From an uncultured Clostridia bacterium (GTDB lineage Bacteria; Bacillota; Clostridia; Christensenellales; UBA1242), in assembly GCA_934756675.1 (NCBI GenBank), contig CAKVLG010000007.1:1-64000 (forward strand): a DNA stretch of 64,000 bases, given 5' to 3'. The position numbers were made by a program, and so were the translations under genes. Shown one piece after another: positions 25,698 to 34,005 of the stretch (the stretch's first letter is position 1; the number at the start of each line of letters is the position of its first letter). The notes beneath the pieces were generated by a model, which worked only from the letters and a program-made list of their open reading frames with translations, had not been told where the DNA came from and made no database searches.

Positions 25698-27164
25698 ATG
25701 AAAAAATATTTGCTCGGGTTAGACGAAGGTACAACAAGTGCCAGAGCTGTACTTTATGATTTAAATTCACATAAAATTATTGGCAGTTCTAGGCATTTAA
25801 TAAAACAATTCTATCCACAAAATGGTTGGGTGGAACAAGATGCTACACAAATATATAGCACAGTGACACTTTGCATGCGTGAAGTATTGCGTGAATTTGA
25901 TGTCGGTTCTAATGAACTTGCCGGCGTGGGACTCACAAACCAACGCGAAACAATTGTTGCGTTCGATATTGAAACTGGTGAACCGGTATATAACGCCATC
26001 GTTTGGCAATGTAGACGCACGGCAGATTATATTGCGAGTTTGCCAGCAAAAACAAAAACCGCAATACGCGAAAAAACTGGTCTTATACCAGATGCATACT
26101 TTTCTGCAAGCAAGATGAAATGGATACTCGAAAACGTTCCAAAAGCAAAGGAACTTGCTAAACTTGGCAAGCTTAGAATTGGAACAATTGATGCTTACCT
26201 TGCATATAAACTTACTGGCAACTTTGTTACCGACACAACAAATGCAAGCCGTACAATGCTCTTTAATATTCACACGCTTGACTATGATGACGAGCTTTTA
26301 AAGTTCTTTGGCGTATCACGCGTAATGTTGCCAAAAATCGCAGAGTCTGCTAGCGTTATAGGAAAAATCAATTTCCTTGGCAATGTTGAGCTTTGTAGTA
26401 TTATTGGTGACCAACAATCGAGTTTGTTTGGTCAGGGTTGCACCAAAGCTGGCATGGCGAAAAATACATATGGCACTGGCGGGTTTATTTTGATGAACAC
26501 GGGCACTTCTCCCGTTTCCGAATGTAAAAATCTGCTTTCGACCGTTGCCCTTACCCTTGATGGCAAAACAACATATGCACTAGAAGGTAGCATATTTTCT
26601 GTTAGCAGCGCAATAAACTGGCTCGGTCACTCACTTAGACTTTTTCAATCTGTTAACGATACCGAAAACATGTCGTTTGATTTGCCAAGCAACCAAGGTG
26701 TGTATTTTGTTCCCGCTTTCACGGGGCTTGGTGCACCGTACTGGCAACCAAACGCAAGAGCAATTATTTGCGGTTTGACCTTTGATAGCGACAGACGTCA
26801 CATTGTGCGTGCCGTGCTCGAAAGTATTTGTTATAATACAAAAGCGATTATAGACGAAATGTCTAGTGCTGGAATAAAAATTTCTTCACTTCGCGTGGAC
26901 GGAGGGGCTTGCAAAAACAACTTTTTGATGCAATTTCAAGCAGACATGCTAGATCTTGAAGTAAAAAGGCTCGCCACTAGCGAAGCGACGGTGCTTGGGT
27001 GTATTTATCTTGCCGGCATATGTAAAAAGGTAATAAAAGTTTCAGATTTGCCAAAGGTTATTCAAATGGGCGACAGTTTTAAACCGCACATGTCTGATGA
27101 AACCCGCAACAAACTATATTCCGGTTGGCAAAACGCCGTTAAAAAATCTTGTGAGGATAAGTAA
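25698..27164 (+). CDS. glpK: Glycerol kinase
   Basis: 488 residues, close to the family's 500. FGGY kinase motifs: GLDEGTTSARAVLYD at the N-terminus, GWVEQDA near 50, GLTNQRET near 78, IGDQQSSLFGQGC near 240 and the C-terminal LRVDGGACKNNFLMQFQAD. Phosphorylates glycerol to sn-glycerol-3-phosphate. AGAGGTG gives a good ribosome site 5 bases before ATG. The divergent position of the G3P dehydrogenase trio makes a glycerol-use locus; the following hydrolase is translationally coupled and could release glycerol from monoacylglycerols. Confidence 0.97.
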   Translation: MKKYLLGLDEGTTSARAVLYDLNSHKIIGSSRHLIKQFYPQNGWVEQDATQIYSTVTLCMREVLREFDVGSNELAGVGLTNQRETIVAFDIETGEPVYNAIVWQCRRTADYIASLPAKTKTAIREKTGLIPDAYFSASKMKWILENVPKAKELAKLGKLRIGTIDAYLAYKLTGNFVTDTTNASRTMLFNIHTLDYDDELLKFFGVSRVMLPKIAESASVIGKINFLGNVELCSIIGDQQSSLFGQGCTKAGMAKNTYGTGGFILMNTGTSPVSECKNLLSTVALTLDGKTTYALEGSIFSVSSAINWLGHSLRLFQSVNDTENMSFDLPSNQGVYFVPAFTGLGAPYWQPNARAIICGLTFDSDRRHIVRAVLESICYNTKAIIDEMSSAGIKISSLRVDGGACKNNFLMQFQADMLDLEVKRLATSEATVLGCIYLAGICKKVIKVSDLPKVIQMGDSFKPHMSDETRNKLYSGWQNAVKKSCEDK

Positions 27165-28048
27165 TGAAAAATATAAAAATCAATGGATATAACAATCTTC
27201 CGCTAAACGTCTATTTGTTTGATGAAGTCAAAAATCCAAGGGCAAGCATAATTGTTGTTCATGGCATGCAAGAGCACGCAAAAAGATACTTTGATTTCGC
27301 CGAGTTTTTGCAAAATAATGGATTTGTTGTGTTGCTTTCTGACCTTCGCGGGCATGGGTTTACCGCAACTTCTAAAGAAGATTTTGGCAAAGGTCAAGGT
27401 GACGATATTTTTGCAGAAATTATCGAAGACCAAAAAATTCTTTGCGATTACCTTAAAAATCAATATAATTTGCCACTATATTTGTTTGGGCACTCATTTG
27501 GTTCTTTTGTTTCACAAAAACTTATTCAAGTTTACCCAAACATAAAAAAGGCAGTTATTTGTGGAACAACAAATGGTAGCAGTGCAAAAATATTTTTTGG
27601 AAAAATATTAGCTGGTTTTCTTATGGGTATTGGTCAAAAAAACAACCACAACAGTTTGGTTCAAAAAGTAAGTTTAGACTCTTATGGTAAAAAGTTTGAA
27701 GACAAAAACTGGCTCACGCGGGATACTAAAGTTTGGGAAGAATATAAAAAGGACGAGCTTTGTGGCGTTCCCTTCCCACTTGATTTTTATTACAGCATGC
27801 TTAAAAACCTAAACAAAGTTAACCGCGGCATAAAAAAACTAGACAAAAATAAAACAATAATGTTTATTTGTGGTAGCGATGACCCAGTTGGCGAATATTC
27901 AAAACAAGTAACTAGGCTCTATAAAAAATACAAAAAGAAAGGGCTTAATGCCAGCTTAAAAATTTACCCACAAGCAAGGCACGAACTGATAAACGAAATT
28001 AACAAAGAAGAAGTTTATAACGACATTTTAAATTTTTATAACAACTAA
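27164..28048 (+). CDS. Alpha/beta hydrolase, monoacylglycerol lipase-like
   Basis: 294 residues. VVHGMQEHAKRY near 27-38 is the oxyanion-region HGxxEHxxRY typical of Hydrolase_4 monoacylglycerol lipases; nucleophile GHSFGSF near 109; acid in CGSDDPVG near 236; His in ARHELINE near 270. No signal peptide, so cytoplasmic. The ATG overlaps the glpK stop by one base, and the pairing supports release of glycerol from monoacylglycerol, then phosphorylation by GlpK. Confidence 0.85.
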   Translation: MKNIKINGYNNLPLNVYLFDEVKNPRASIIVVHGMQEHAKRYFDFAEFLQNNGFVVLLSDLRGHGFTATSKEDFGKGQGDDIFAEIIEDQKILCDYLKNQYNLPLYLFGHSFGSFVSQKLIQVYPNIKKAVICGTTNGSSAKIFFGKILAGFLMGIGQKNNHNSLVQKVSLDSYGKKFEDKNWLTRDTKVWEEYKKDELCGVPFPLDFYYSMLKNLNKVNRGIKKLDKNKTIMFICGSDDPVGEYSKQVTRLYKKYKKKGLNASLKIYPQARHELINEINKEEVYNDILNFYNN

Positions 28049-28050
28049 AA

Positions 28051-28075
28051 AACAGACCCCGCATGTGGGTCTGTT
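28051..28075. terminator. Bidirectional factor-independent terminator
   Basis: AACAGACCC (28051-28059) and GGGTCTGTT (28067-28075), with A and T runs. Between the convergent hydrolase and YhhN genes. Confidence 0.9.
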
Positions 28076-28087
28076 TTATTTTACTTA

Positions 28088-28777
28088 TTAAACAAATAAG
28101 AACATTGCAATCATTAATTGCCCGGCATAATACACAATGTGATTGACCGAGATAAATAGCCCGCTGTTTTCCTTGCCACCAAAATAGATAAACGAAAGCA
28201 CCAAGTCCGAAAGGAAAATAAGAACAATGCCTGTCATCATTCGCCAGAACTCTGGGTAATATATAGTCGTGATTATTGTTAAACAAACCATGAACGATAA
28301 AACAAAAGTGTATGCAACCGACTGATAAAAATATCTGCCAAAATTGAGCATTTTTTTAGATATCATCATAATTAAAACGGTAATCAACGCTGCCCCGCCA
28401 GCAGATGCCAACACAAACAGCCACGAAAGGTCTGTGTATAACCTTAAGATCAAAACAGTTGCGACAAAATACATAATATGCCCAAGCCCAAACGAAAGCA
28501 TGCCAGCATTGGTGTATGTGTATTCGTCTTCTGCGTGACAATACTTAAGATCGAGTAATATGTCACCTATTAAACCGAAAAGTAACCCCAGCATAATGAA
28601 TATTGTTTCTGTTCCCATTCCATATTTGCTTGCACCAATAAGTCCAGTTGCAATGAACATAACAGATGCCAAAGTTTTTAGTAGCATTGCAATTATGCCA
28701 CCTTTTTTAATACGTACAACCAAAAACGCAATAACACAAACAAGCGTAATGGCTGCAAAAATATAAAATAATTCCAT
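28088..28777 (-). CDS. YhhN-family membrane protein (lysoplasmalogenase-like)
   Basis: 229 residues from the ATG at 28777, seven bases after GGAG. Seven to eight transmembrane helices. The two conserved Asp-containing helices of the YhhN/TMEM86 family are seen as FGLIGDILLDLKY near 65-77 and VLIFLSDLVLSFIYFGG near 188-204. In animals TMEM86B cleaves the vinyl-ether bond of lysoplasmalogens; clostridia make plasmalogens, so the activity is plausible here. Monocistronic with no obvious partner. Confidence 0.85.
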   Translation of the reverse strand: MELFYIFAAITLVCVIAFLVVRIKKGGIIAMLLKTLASVMFIATGLIGASKYGMGTETIFIMLGLLFGLIGDILLDLKYCHAEDEYTYTNAGMLSFGLGHIMYFVATVLILRLYTDLSWLFVLASAGGAALITVLIMMISKKMLNFGRYFYQSVAYTFVLSFMVCLTIITTIYYPEFWRMMTGIVLIFLSDLVLSFIYFGGKENSGLFISVNHIVYYAGQLMIAMFLFV

Positions 28778-28828
28778 AAACAACTCCTATATAAAGTCTA
28801 TATATAAGAAAAATTTTTGTCAATTAAA

Positions 28829-28850
28829 AATCACGCACGTATGCGTGATT
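28829..28850 (-). terminator. Factor-independent terminator
   Basis: AATCACGCA (28829-28837) and TGCGTGATT (28842-28850); read on the minus strand it is followed by TTTTTAATTG. Ends the gene at 28854. Confidence 0.85.
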
Positions 28851-28853
28851 GTT

Positions 28854-29303
28854 TTACATTTCTTGAACGTCTGGAAGATAATCTTGAAATCTTTTGTAGA
28901 CGCTGTACATATAATCATTATTCAAAACTTCGTTTATATCAAGCTCGGCATCTACATTGCCTTTTTCCTTAGCTTCTGAAAAATCTTTTTTATTCCCAAG
29001 CTGAACAAAATAATATCTCTTTTCTTCGTTGCGTATTTGTTTTGGATTAAACCAAATTTTATCAAGGTCTCTTGCATTAACAAGAGCCATATCAACAATG
29101 TTTTTATCTGCATTTTTACCAGCAAAGATAAACATTGTATATCTGCCAGCATAATTGCAATCATTATATGCAATATCATCAATAACAACTGTTATATCAT
29201 TGTCTTTATTATTCTCTTGTTTGCGAATACTATTAATCGCAAAGGCACGTCTTGATGCAAAAATTGTATCTTCGTCAAAAAGTTTTTTTACATAAAATTC
29301 CAT
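28854..29303 (-). CDS. Unknown soluble acidic protein
   Basis: 149 residues with GGGAGA 7 bases before the ATG. Mixed alpha/beta composition (ITVVIDDIAYND, YTMFIFAGKN), no signal peptide, no cysteine cluster, no catalytic motif I can name. Own terminator downstream. Not recognised. Confidence 0.7.
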   Translation of the reverse strand: MEFYVKKLFDEDTIFASRRAFAINSIRKQENNKDNDITVVIDDIAYNDCNYAGRYTMFIFAGKNADKNIVDMALVNARDLDKIWFNPKQIRNEEKRYYFVQLGNKKDFSEAKEKGNVDAELDINEVLNNDYMYSVYKRFQDYLPDVQEM

Positions 29304-29399
29304 AACTTTTCTCCCTATATTGATATTATATCATGCAATTTCCTATTTTTCAAGACCTAATTTTTATTTGGTAAAGCTACATAAAGACTTTTTTTAAAT

Positions 29400-29428
29400 T
29401 TGTATTTTTAGGTTTTGTGTGATATAAT
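29400..29428 (+). promoter_or_regulatory. Promoter of the U32 peptidase gene, near-leaderless
   Basis: TTGTAT (29400-29405), 17 bases, TATAAT (29423-29428), then 10 bases to the ATG at 29439. No Shine-Dalgarno fits in the 3-5 base leader this would give. Confidence 0.6.
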
Positions 29429-29438
29429 AAAAATCGTG

Positions 29439-31442
29439 ATGAAAGTTTTATCCCCAGCGGGAAATTATCAATGTTTAAAAATGGCAGTTATTGATGGTGC
29501 GGACGAAGTATATCTTGGCACCAATGGTTTTAATGCGAGAAATAATATCGAAGGGTTTTCGCTAGAAGAATTAAAAAGCGCTGTTAACTTCGCGCATATC
29601 TATGGCGTAAAAGTTCACCTTGCCGTTAATATTTTATTTAACGCAGAAGAATTGCAACAAGCGTTAGATTTGATTGTTAACGCCTATAATATCGGTGTTG
29701 ACGCATTTATTATTCAAGACCTTGGGCTCGCTTACCTTGTGCATGCATTTTATCCACAAATAGAAATGCATGCCAGCACACAAATGGGTATTCATAACTG
29801 TGAGTGTGCAAAATATCTTGCGAACTTTAGCTTTCGCAGATTGGTTTTATCGCGCGAAACGCCACTTGACGAAATTGCAAGGATAAAACAACAAACTGGG
29901 CTCGAAATCGAATATTTTGTTCAAGGCGCACTTTGTGTTTGTTTTTCGGGCAATTGTTATATGTCTAGTTACCTTGCAGGTGCTAGCGGCAACCGTGGCA
30001 AATGTAAACAATTTTGCAGATTACCTTATACCCTTTCTTTAAATGGTAAAAAGATTACATCGGGCTTCTTACTTAGTGCAAAAGATTTTAATTTATCTAA
30101 GTCACTTGATAAACTCGAAACTGCCGGTGTAGATGCAATAAAAATTGAAGGCCGCGCTCGTAGACCATTTTATGTCGCCGCCGCAACTTCTGTTTACAAA
30201 AATTTAGTGAGTGGCAAAAAAGTGGACACAAGTATTTTAAGTCTAGCTTTTACTCGTGGATACACAAACGGTTACTTTGACGGCAACGGAAACATAATTT
30301 CGCTTTACCCCGCACATATTGGCGTGCCAGTTGGTAAAATTATTGACGTTAAACTTGGCAAAAAATTTAATGAAATCACCTTTTCTTCTAACCGCGAACT
30401 TAGCGAAAAATCAACATTCAAACTTTTTGATAATGGCACAGAGGTTGGTGCATTTACCGCCTATAGCTTAACAAAAGTTGGTAAAAATTTATACAAAACC
30501 ACCACAACGCAAAACATTAAGTCTGGATTAAATCTAAACTTAATAATTGATGACTCGCTCGAACAATCTTGGCTTGCAAAAACCAGAAAAGTACAAGTGC
30601 AAATAGAAATAAGTGCAAAAGTTAACAGCCCACTATCTGCCACGCTCACTTGCGGAAACACAAAAATAAGTGTAACTGGCGACAATTTAGAAAAAGCAAA
30701 AAACAGCTGTTTAACCAAATCTGAAATAGAAGAATGCTTTGCAAAAAACGAATACTTTACCCCTATTATTACAGTCGAGTTGCAAGATGTATTTGTAGCA
30801 AAATCTAAGCTCAACAGTTTTAGAAGAATGTGCTATGATAATCTAATTGCAGCGCTCACAAAAACAAATCACGACATTCTTGCAACTGTTAAAATCGACA
30901 CAAACAAAAATCTTAACCCATTGACAGATTTTGCAATTATTGAAGATTACCAAACTTTGCCAAATGCAAAAATAATTATCTATTCGCCAGAAACATATGA
31001 CGAAGTGGACATAAAAAAGTTTATTGCGGCATGCGAAAAACAAAACAAAAAACCTGTACTCGACTTACCAAACTTTTGCACGCACAAAGATAACCAAATA
31101 CTAGGCCAAATTATTTTGAACACACACATTGCATGCGTTGCAAACAATTATGGGCAATTATTATATAAAACAGAGCTAATTGCTGGTGCATTTTTAAACA
31201 TCTATAATCCTATATCGGCTGCGGTTATAGGCTTACCATTTTTAACGGCGGAACAAGACTTTGGCTCAAAAATAACACTTCCCGTTATGACACTTCGCCA
31301 TTGCCCACTAAAACAATTTGCGGGCAGCACTTGTAACAATTGTAAATACCAACATGGCTACATGGTTGGCATGCCAAGTGGCAAGCAATATAAATTAAAA
31401 AGAAAGAAAATTTCCACATGTACATTTTATTTAAGCGAGTAA
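29439..31442 (+). CDS. Peptidase U32 family protein (RlhA/YdcP type)
   Basis: 667 residues from the ATG at 29439; the frame extends to 29415 but across the -10 box. U32 hallmarks: LSPAGNYQCLKMAVIDGADEVYLG at the N-terminus (in short, PAGxxxxLxxAxxxGADxVYLG), EMHASTQMGIHN near 110, FVQGALCVCFSGNCYMSS near 165 with its Cys set, and GNRGKCKQFCRLPY. Several U32 members (RlhA, TrhP) are now known to drive C- or U-hydroxylation of rRNA/tRNA rather than proteolysis, with Cys-bound iron-sulfur. The long C-terminal half fits the DUF3656-containing type. Coupled to the RadC gene 4 bases after its stop. Confidence 0.9.
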   Translation: MKVLSPAGNYQCLKMAVIDGADEVYLGTNGFNARNNIEGFSLEELKSAVNFAHIYGVKVHLAVNILFNAEELQQALDLIVNAYNIGVDAFIIQDLGLAYLVHAFYPQIEMHASTQMGIHNCECAKYLANFSFRRLVLSRETPLDEIARIKQQTGLEIEYFVQGALCVCFSGNCYMSSYLAGASGNRGKCKQFCRLPYTLSLNGKKITSGFLLSAKDFNLSKSLDKLETAGVDAIKIEGRARRPFYVAAATSVYKNLVSGKKVDTSILSLAFTRGYTNGYFDGNGNIISLYPAHIGVPVGKIIDVKLGKKFNEITFSSNRELSEKSTFKLFDNGTEVGAFTAYSLTKVGKNLYKTTTTQNIKSGLNLNLIIDDSLEQSWLAKTRKVQVQIEISAKVNSPLSATLTCGNTKISVTGDNLEKAKNSCLTKSEIEECFAKNEYFTPIITVELQDVFVAKSKLNSFRRMCYDNLIAALTKTNHDILATVKIDTNKNLNPLTDFAIIEDYQTLPNAKIIIYSPETYDEVDIKKFIAACEKQNKKPVLDLPNFCTHKDNQILGQIILNTHIACVANNYGQLLYKTELIAGAFLNIYNPISAAVIGLPFLTAEQDFGSKITLPVMTLRHCPLKQFAGSTCNNCKYQHGYMVGMPSGKQYKLKRKKISTCTFYLSE

Positions 31443-31446
31443 AATT

Positions 31447-32217
31447 ATGAAAGAAGAAAACTTACACATCGGTCACAGAAAACGAATGAAAGACATTTTT
31501 ATAAAAGAAGGTCTAGCTAATTTTAGTACAATTGAAAAACTAGAATTTTTATTGTATTTTGCTATCCCTCAAAAAGATGTCAATCCAATAAGTCACGCAC
31601 TTCTTGACGAGTTTAAAACACTAGACAATGTTTTGCGTGCGCCTATCCACGCACTTAAGAATGTCAAAGGCGTTGGCGAGCACACAGCACTACTTATTGC
31701 AACTGTCTTTGCTTTTATTTCTGAATATGGCAAGTGTCAACTCGATCATCATCTTAATAAAACAAGTTCTTCTAAAAGTTTCGCAAAAAATCTTTATCGC
31801 GGTAAGGTCAACGAAGAACTAACAGTTATAGCTCTTTCACAAAAGAACGATTGTATTAATTATAAAAGTTTTGTCATTGACCAAAGTTGCTCGGTGCCAG
31901 TGCCAATTCGCAAGATAACAGCATTTGCATTAAGTTGTCATTGCTCAAATATTATGCTTATCCATAATCACAACCATTCTAGTTCTCACCCATCGGCAAA
32001 CGACCTTAATTATACAAAAAAGATAATTGAGAGTGGAATATTTAACAAACTTATGGTGATTGACCACTTAATTGTTGGCGACGACGGCGTGTATAGTTTT
32101 CAAGAACATGGACTTGTTAAAGATTTATACTTGTCCTCTTTAAAATCGCTCAAGTTTAATAACGCAATAGCCTTCCCGCTCGAACAATTAACCGCGCACT
32201 ATAAAATTGATACATAA
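31447..32217 (+). CDS. radC: RadC/JAB-domain protein
   Basis: 256 residues. N-terminal helix-hairpin-helix (NVKGVGEHTALLIATV near 70-85), then the JAMM motif: HNHNHSSSHPSANDL near 178-192 (HxH, Ser, Asp in place), preceded by its Glu near the SFVIDQSC strand. The usual HNHPSG is altered to HNHNHSS but the metal ligands remain. RadC proteins are widespread with unclear function; they are metal-dependent isopeptidase-fold proteins and often travel with mobile DNA. Ribosome site is weak and it probably depends on coupling with the U32 gene. Confidence 0.88.
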   Translation: MKEENLHIGHRKRMKDIFIKEGLANFSTIEKLEFLLYFAIPQKDVNPISHALLDEFKTLDNVLRAPIHALKNVKGVGEHTALLIATVFAFISEYGKCQLDHHLNKTSSSKSFAKNLYRGKVNEELTVIALSQKNDCINYKSFVIDQSCSVPVPIRKITAFALSCHCSNIMLIHNHNHSSSHPSANDLNYTKKIIESGIFNKLMVIDHLIVGDDGVYSFQEHGLVKDLYLSSLKSLKFNNAIAFPLEQLTAHYKIDT

Positions 32218-32218
32218 A

Positions 32219-32246
32219 AAAAGTCAGTAGCTATACTGACTTTTTT
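32219..32246. terminator. Bidirectional factor-independent terminator
   Basis: AAAGTCAGTA (32220-32229), loop GCTA, TACTGACTTT (32234-32243), flanked by A and T runs. It overlaps the last codons of the convergent MFS gene. Confidence 0.85.
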
Positions 32247-33469
32247 ACATATCTTTTTTCGTAATTTGCCATTAATAATAACATTGTTGGGTAAGCAAGC
32301 GAAAATAAAATCAAAAGCACATAAACAATAATGTCTGATTTTATAAACGATATACCAATCATCAGCGAGAACGAAAGCACTCTTGCGATGCAAAGCAAAC
32401 TTTCGACAATTGTGTGGTGTTCAGATATCTCGTCATATAGCCCAGCTTCTTTGAGCACACCGTTACGAAAAATATCAAATGTTGTTTTGAAGAATATTGC
32501 AGATACTGCCATGCAGAAGTTATAGATAACAATTGTCGCCATTGATGGCATAACCGTGAATAACGTTACACCAATAACTGGAAATGCCATACATGTATAA
32601 TATGCCCAATTTCGTTGTCCAGGCTTTGTAAAGCGGCTTAGTAAAATTAATTCTATCATTGCAATAAAGTTGATTGCACTTGTTATTTTACCAAGTGACA
32701 GCGAAGAATTAAATTGCAACATTATACAAATATTTGTAAGCGCGCCAACAACTGTTGAAAAACCATAAATAAAACTAATTATATATAAAAATTTTATGCT
32801 CAAAATTGCGTCATCATCTTTTTCTTTTAACATTTTGAAATATTCCGTCATACTATAATGGCTATTTTCTGGTCTTTTTGAATGAATAAAAAATGTCATT
32901 ACAAATATTATGAAGCTTACAACCGAAACAATAATCGCACTCTTTTTAAAGCTTGTTGAATTAATAATTGTACCAAGGGTAATTGGAGTTATAATCTCGA
33001 AAATTTTACTTGCAATCATTGCACCTGTTGCATAACGGCTCATTATGTTACGACCAACCATCTCTTGCTTTATTACATTATAACTGGCGTAATACATACT
33101 TTCGCCAAGACCATACATAAATCCCGCAAGCGGAATAATTGTTGCCAGGTTTTCGCCAAAGAATATCATAATAATAACAACGGCACATCTAATTAGTGTT
33201 GCGACTCTATATACCCACACGCGGTTTGTTCTGTCGACAATAAAACTACTTAAATAATAGACGATTAAAAACGTAATGTACGTAATTGCATAATATAAAC
33301 CAACATTAAAAATGTAATTATATGTATCACTACTAATTGTATAAATATGCGCGATAAAAAACGTAGAAATAAAAACACTACCAACAGTGCCAAGAAAGTG
33401 ACAAATAAATAAAAATTTAGATGATAGCGTATCTTTGTTTTTGTTATCTATATCGTATATAAAAGCCAT
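32231..33469 (-). CDS. Major facilitator superfamily transporter
   Basis: 412 residues with about 12 transmembrane helices in two halves and a cytoplasmic loop near 200-215 (HSKRPENSHYSMTEYFK). The first loop SSFIVDRTNRVWVYRVA keeps the MFS D-R-x(n)-R pattern. AGGGGA precedes the ATG by 5 bases. Substrate unknown; looks like the poorly characterised drug/metabolite exporters of gut Firmicutes. Monocistronic. Confidence 0.85.
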   Translation of the reverse strand: MAFIYDIDNKNKDTLSSKFLFICHFLGTVGSVFISTFFIAHIYTISSDTYNYIFNVGLYYAITYITFLIVYYLSSFIVDRTNRVWVYRVATLIRCAVVIIMIFFGENLATIIPLAGFMYGLGESMYYASYNVIKQEMVGRNIMSRYATGAMIASKIFEIITPITLGTIINSTSFKKSAIIVSVVSFIIFVMTFFIHSKRPENSHYSMTEYFKMLKEKDDDAILSIKFLYIISFIYGFSTVVGALTNICIMLQFNSSLSLGKITSAINFIAMIELILLSRFTKPGQRNWAYYTCMAFPVIGVTLFTVMPSMATIVIYNFCMAVSAIFFKTTFDIFRNGVLKEAGLYDEISEHHTIVESLLCIARVLSFSLMIGISFIKSDIIVYVLLILFSLAYPTMLLLMANYEKRYVKKSV

Positions 33470-33559
33470 AAATCCCCTTTTCTCGTTCGATTATAGCATA
33501 AATAAAAAAGTGCAAGCAACTATCACTGTCAAAAATTGCAAAATTATCATAAAATACAA

Positions 33560-33614
33560 TTGACAATTGAACAATTATTCAACTATAATACAAACAGTTG
33601 ATTATTTATTCAAC
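33560..33614 (+). promoter_or_regulatory. cadCA promoter with two ArsR/SmtB-type operators
   Basis: TTGACA (33560-33565) and TATAAT (33584-33589), spacing 18. Operator 1, TTGAACAATTATTCAA (33567-33582), fills the spacer; operator 2, GTTGATTATTTATTCAAC (33597-33614), lies over the start region. Both are the 12-2-12-like palindromes bound by CadC/SmtB repressors, so transcription should be induced by metal. Confidence 0.8.
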
Positions 33615-33627
33615 TATTGGAGATAAT

Positions 33628-34005
33628 ATGAAGAAACTGACAAATAGTTATCTTAGGTGCGATTGTGACCAGTTGCACGAAGATTTGGTTGCTAAGGCGA
33701 AAAGTAAAATGTTAGACGACGACACACTTATGTCTATTGCCGATTTCTATCAAGCACTTTCAGATAACACACGCATAAAAATTATCAATTTGCTCGAGAA
33801 AAGTGAGCTTTGCGTTTGCGACATTTCATACTGCTTAAACATGACAAAATCTGCCGTTTCGCATCAGCTTAAATACTTGCGTGAAATGAACTTGGTAAAA
33901 TGCCATAAGGTTGGCAAAGAAGTGTGGTACACCTTGGCAGACAGTCATGTCAGCGATGTGTTCGATATTAGTTTAAATCATATAATGGAAGAAAAAGATG
34001 ACTAA
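33628..34005 (+). CDS. cadC: ArsR/SmtB-family metal-sensing repressor (CadC-like)
   Basis: 125 residues from the ATG at 33628 (GGAGA 7 bases upstream); a longer frame crosses the operator. N-terminal CDCDQLH supplies Cys ligands and the alpha3 helix SELCVCDISYCL has the CVC motif of the CadC alpha3N site that senses Cd/Pb/Zn. HTH MTKSAVSHQLKYLRE follows. C-terminal DSHVSDVFDISLNH could form the alpha5 zinc site. Overlaps cadA by 8 bases. Represses its own operon until metal binds. Confidence 0.92.
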   Translation: MKKLTNSYLRCDCDQLHEDLVAKAKSKMLDDDTLMSIADFYQALSDNTRIKIINLLEKSELCVCDISYCLNMTKSAVSHQLKYLREMNLVKCHKVGKEVWYTLADSHVSDVFDISLNHIMEEKDD

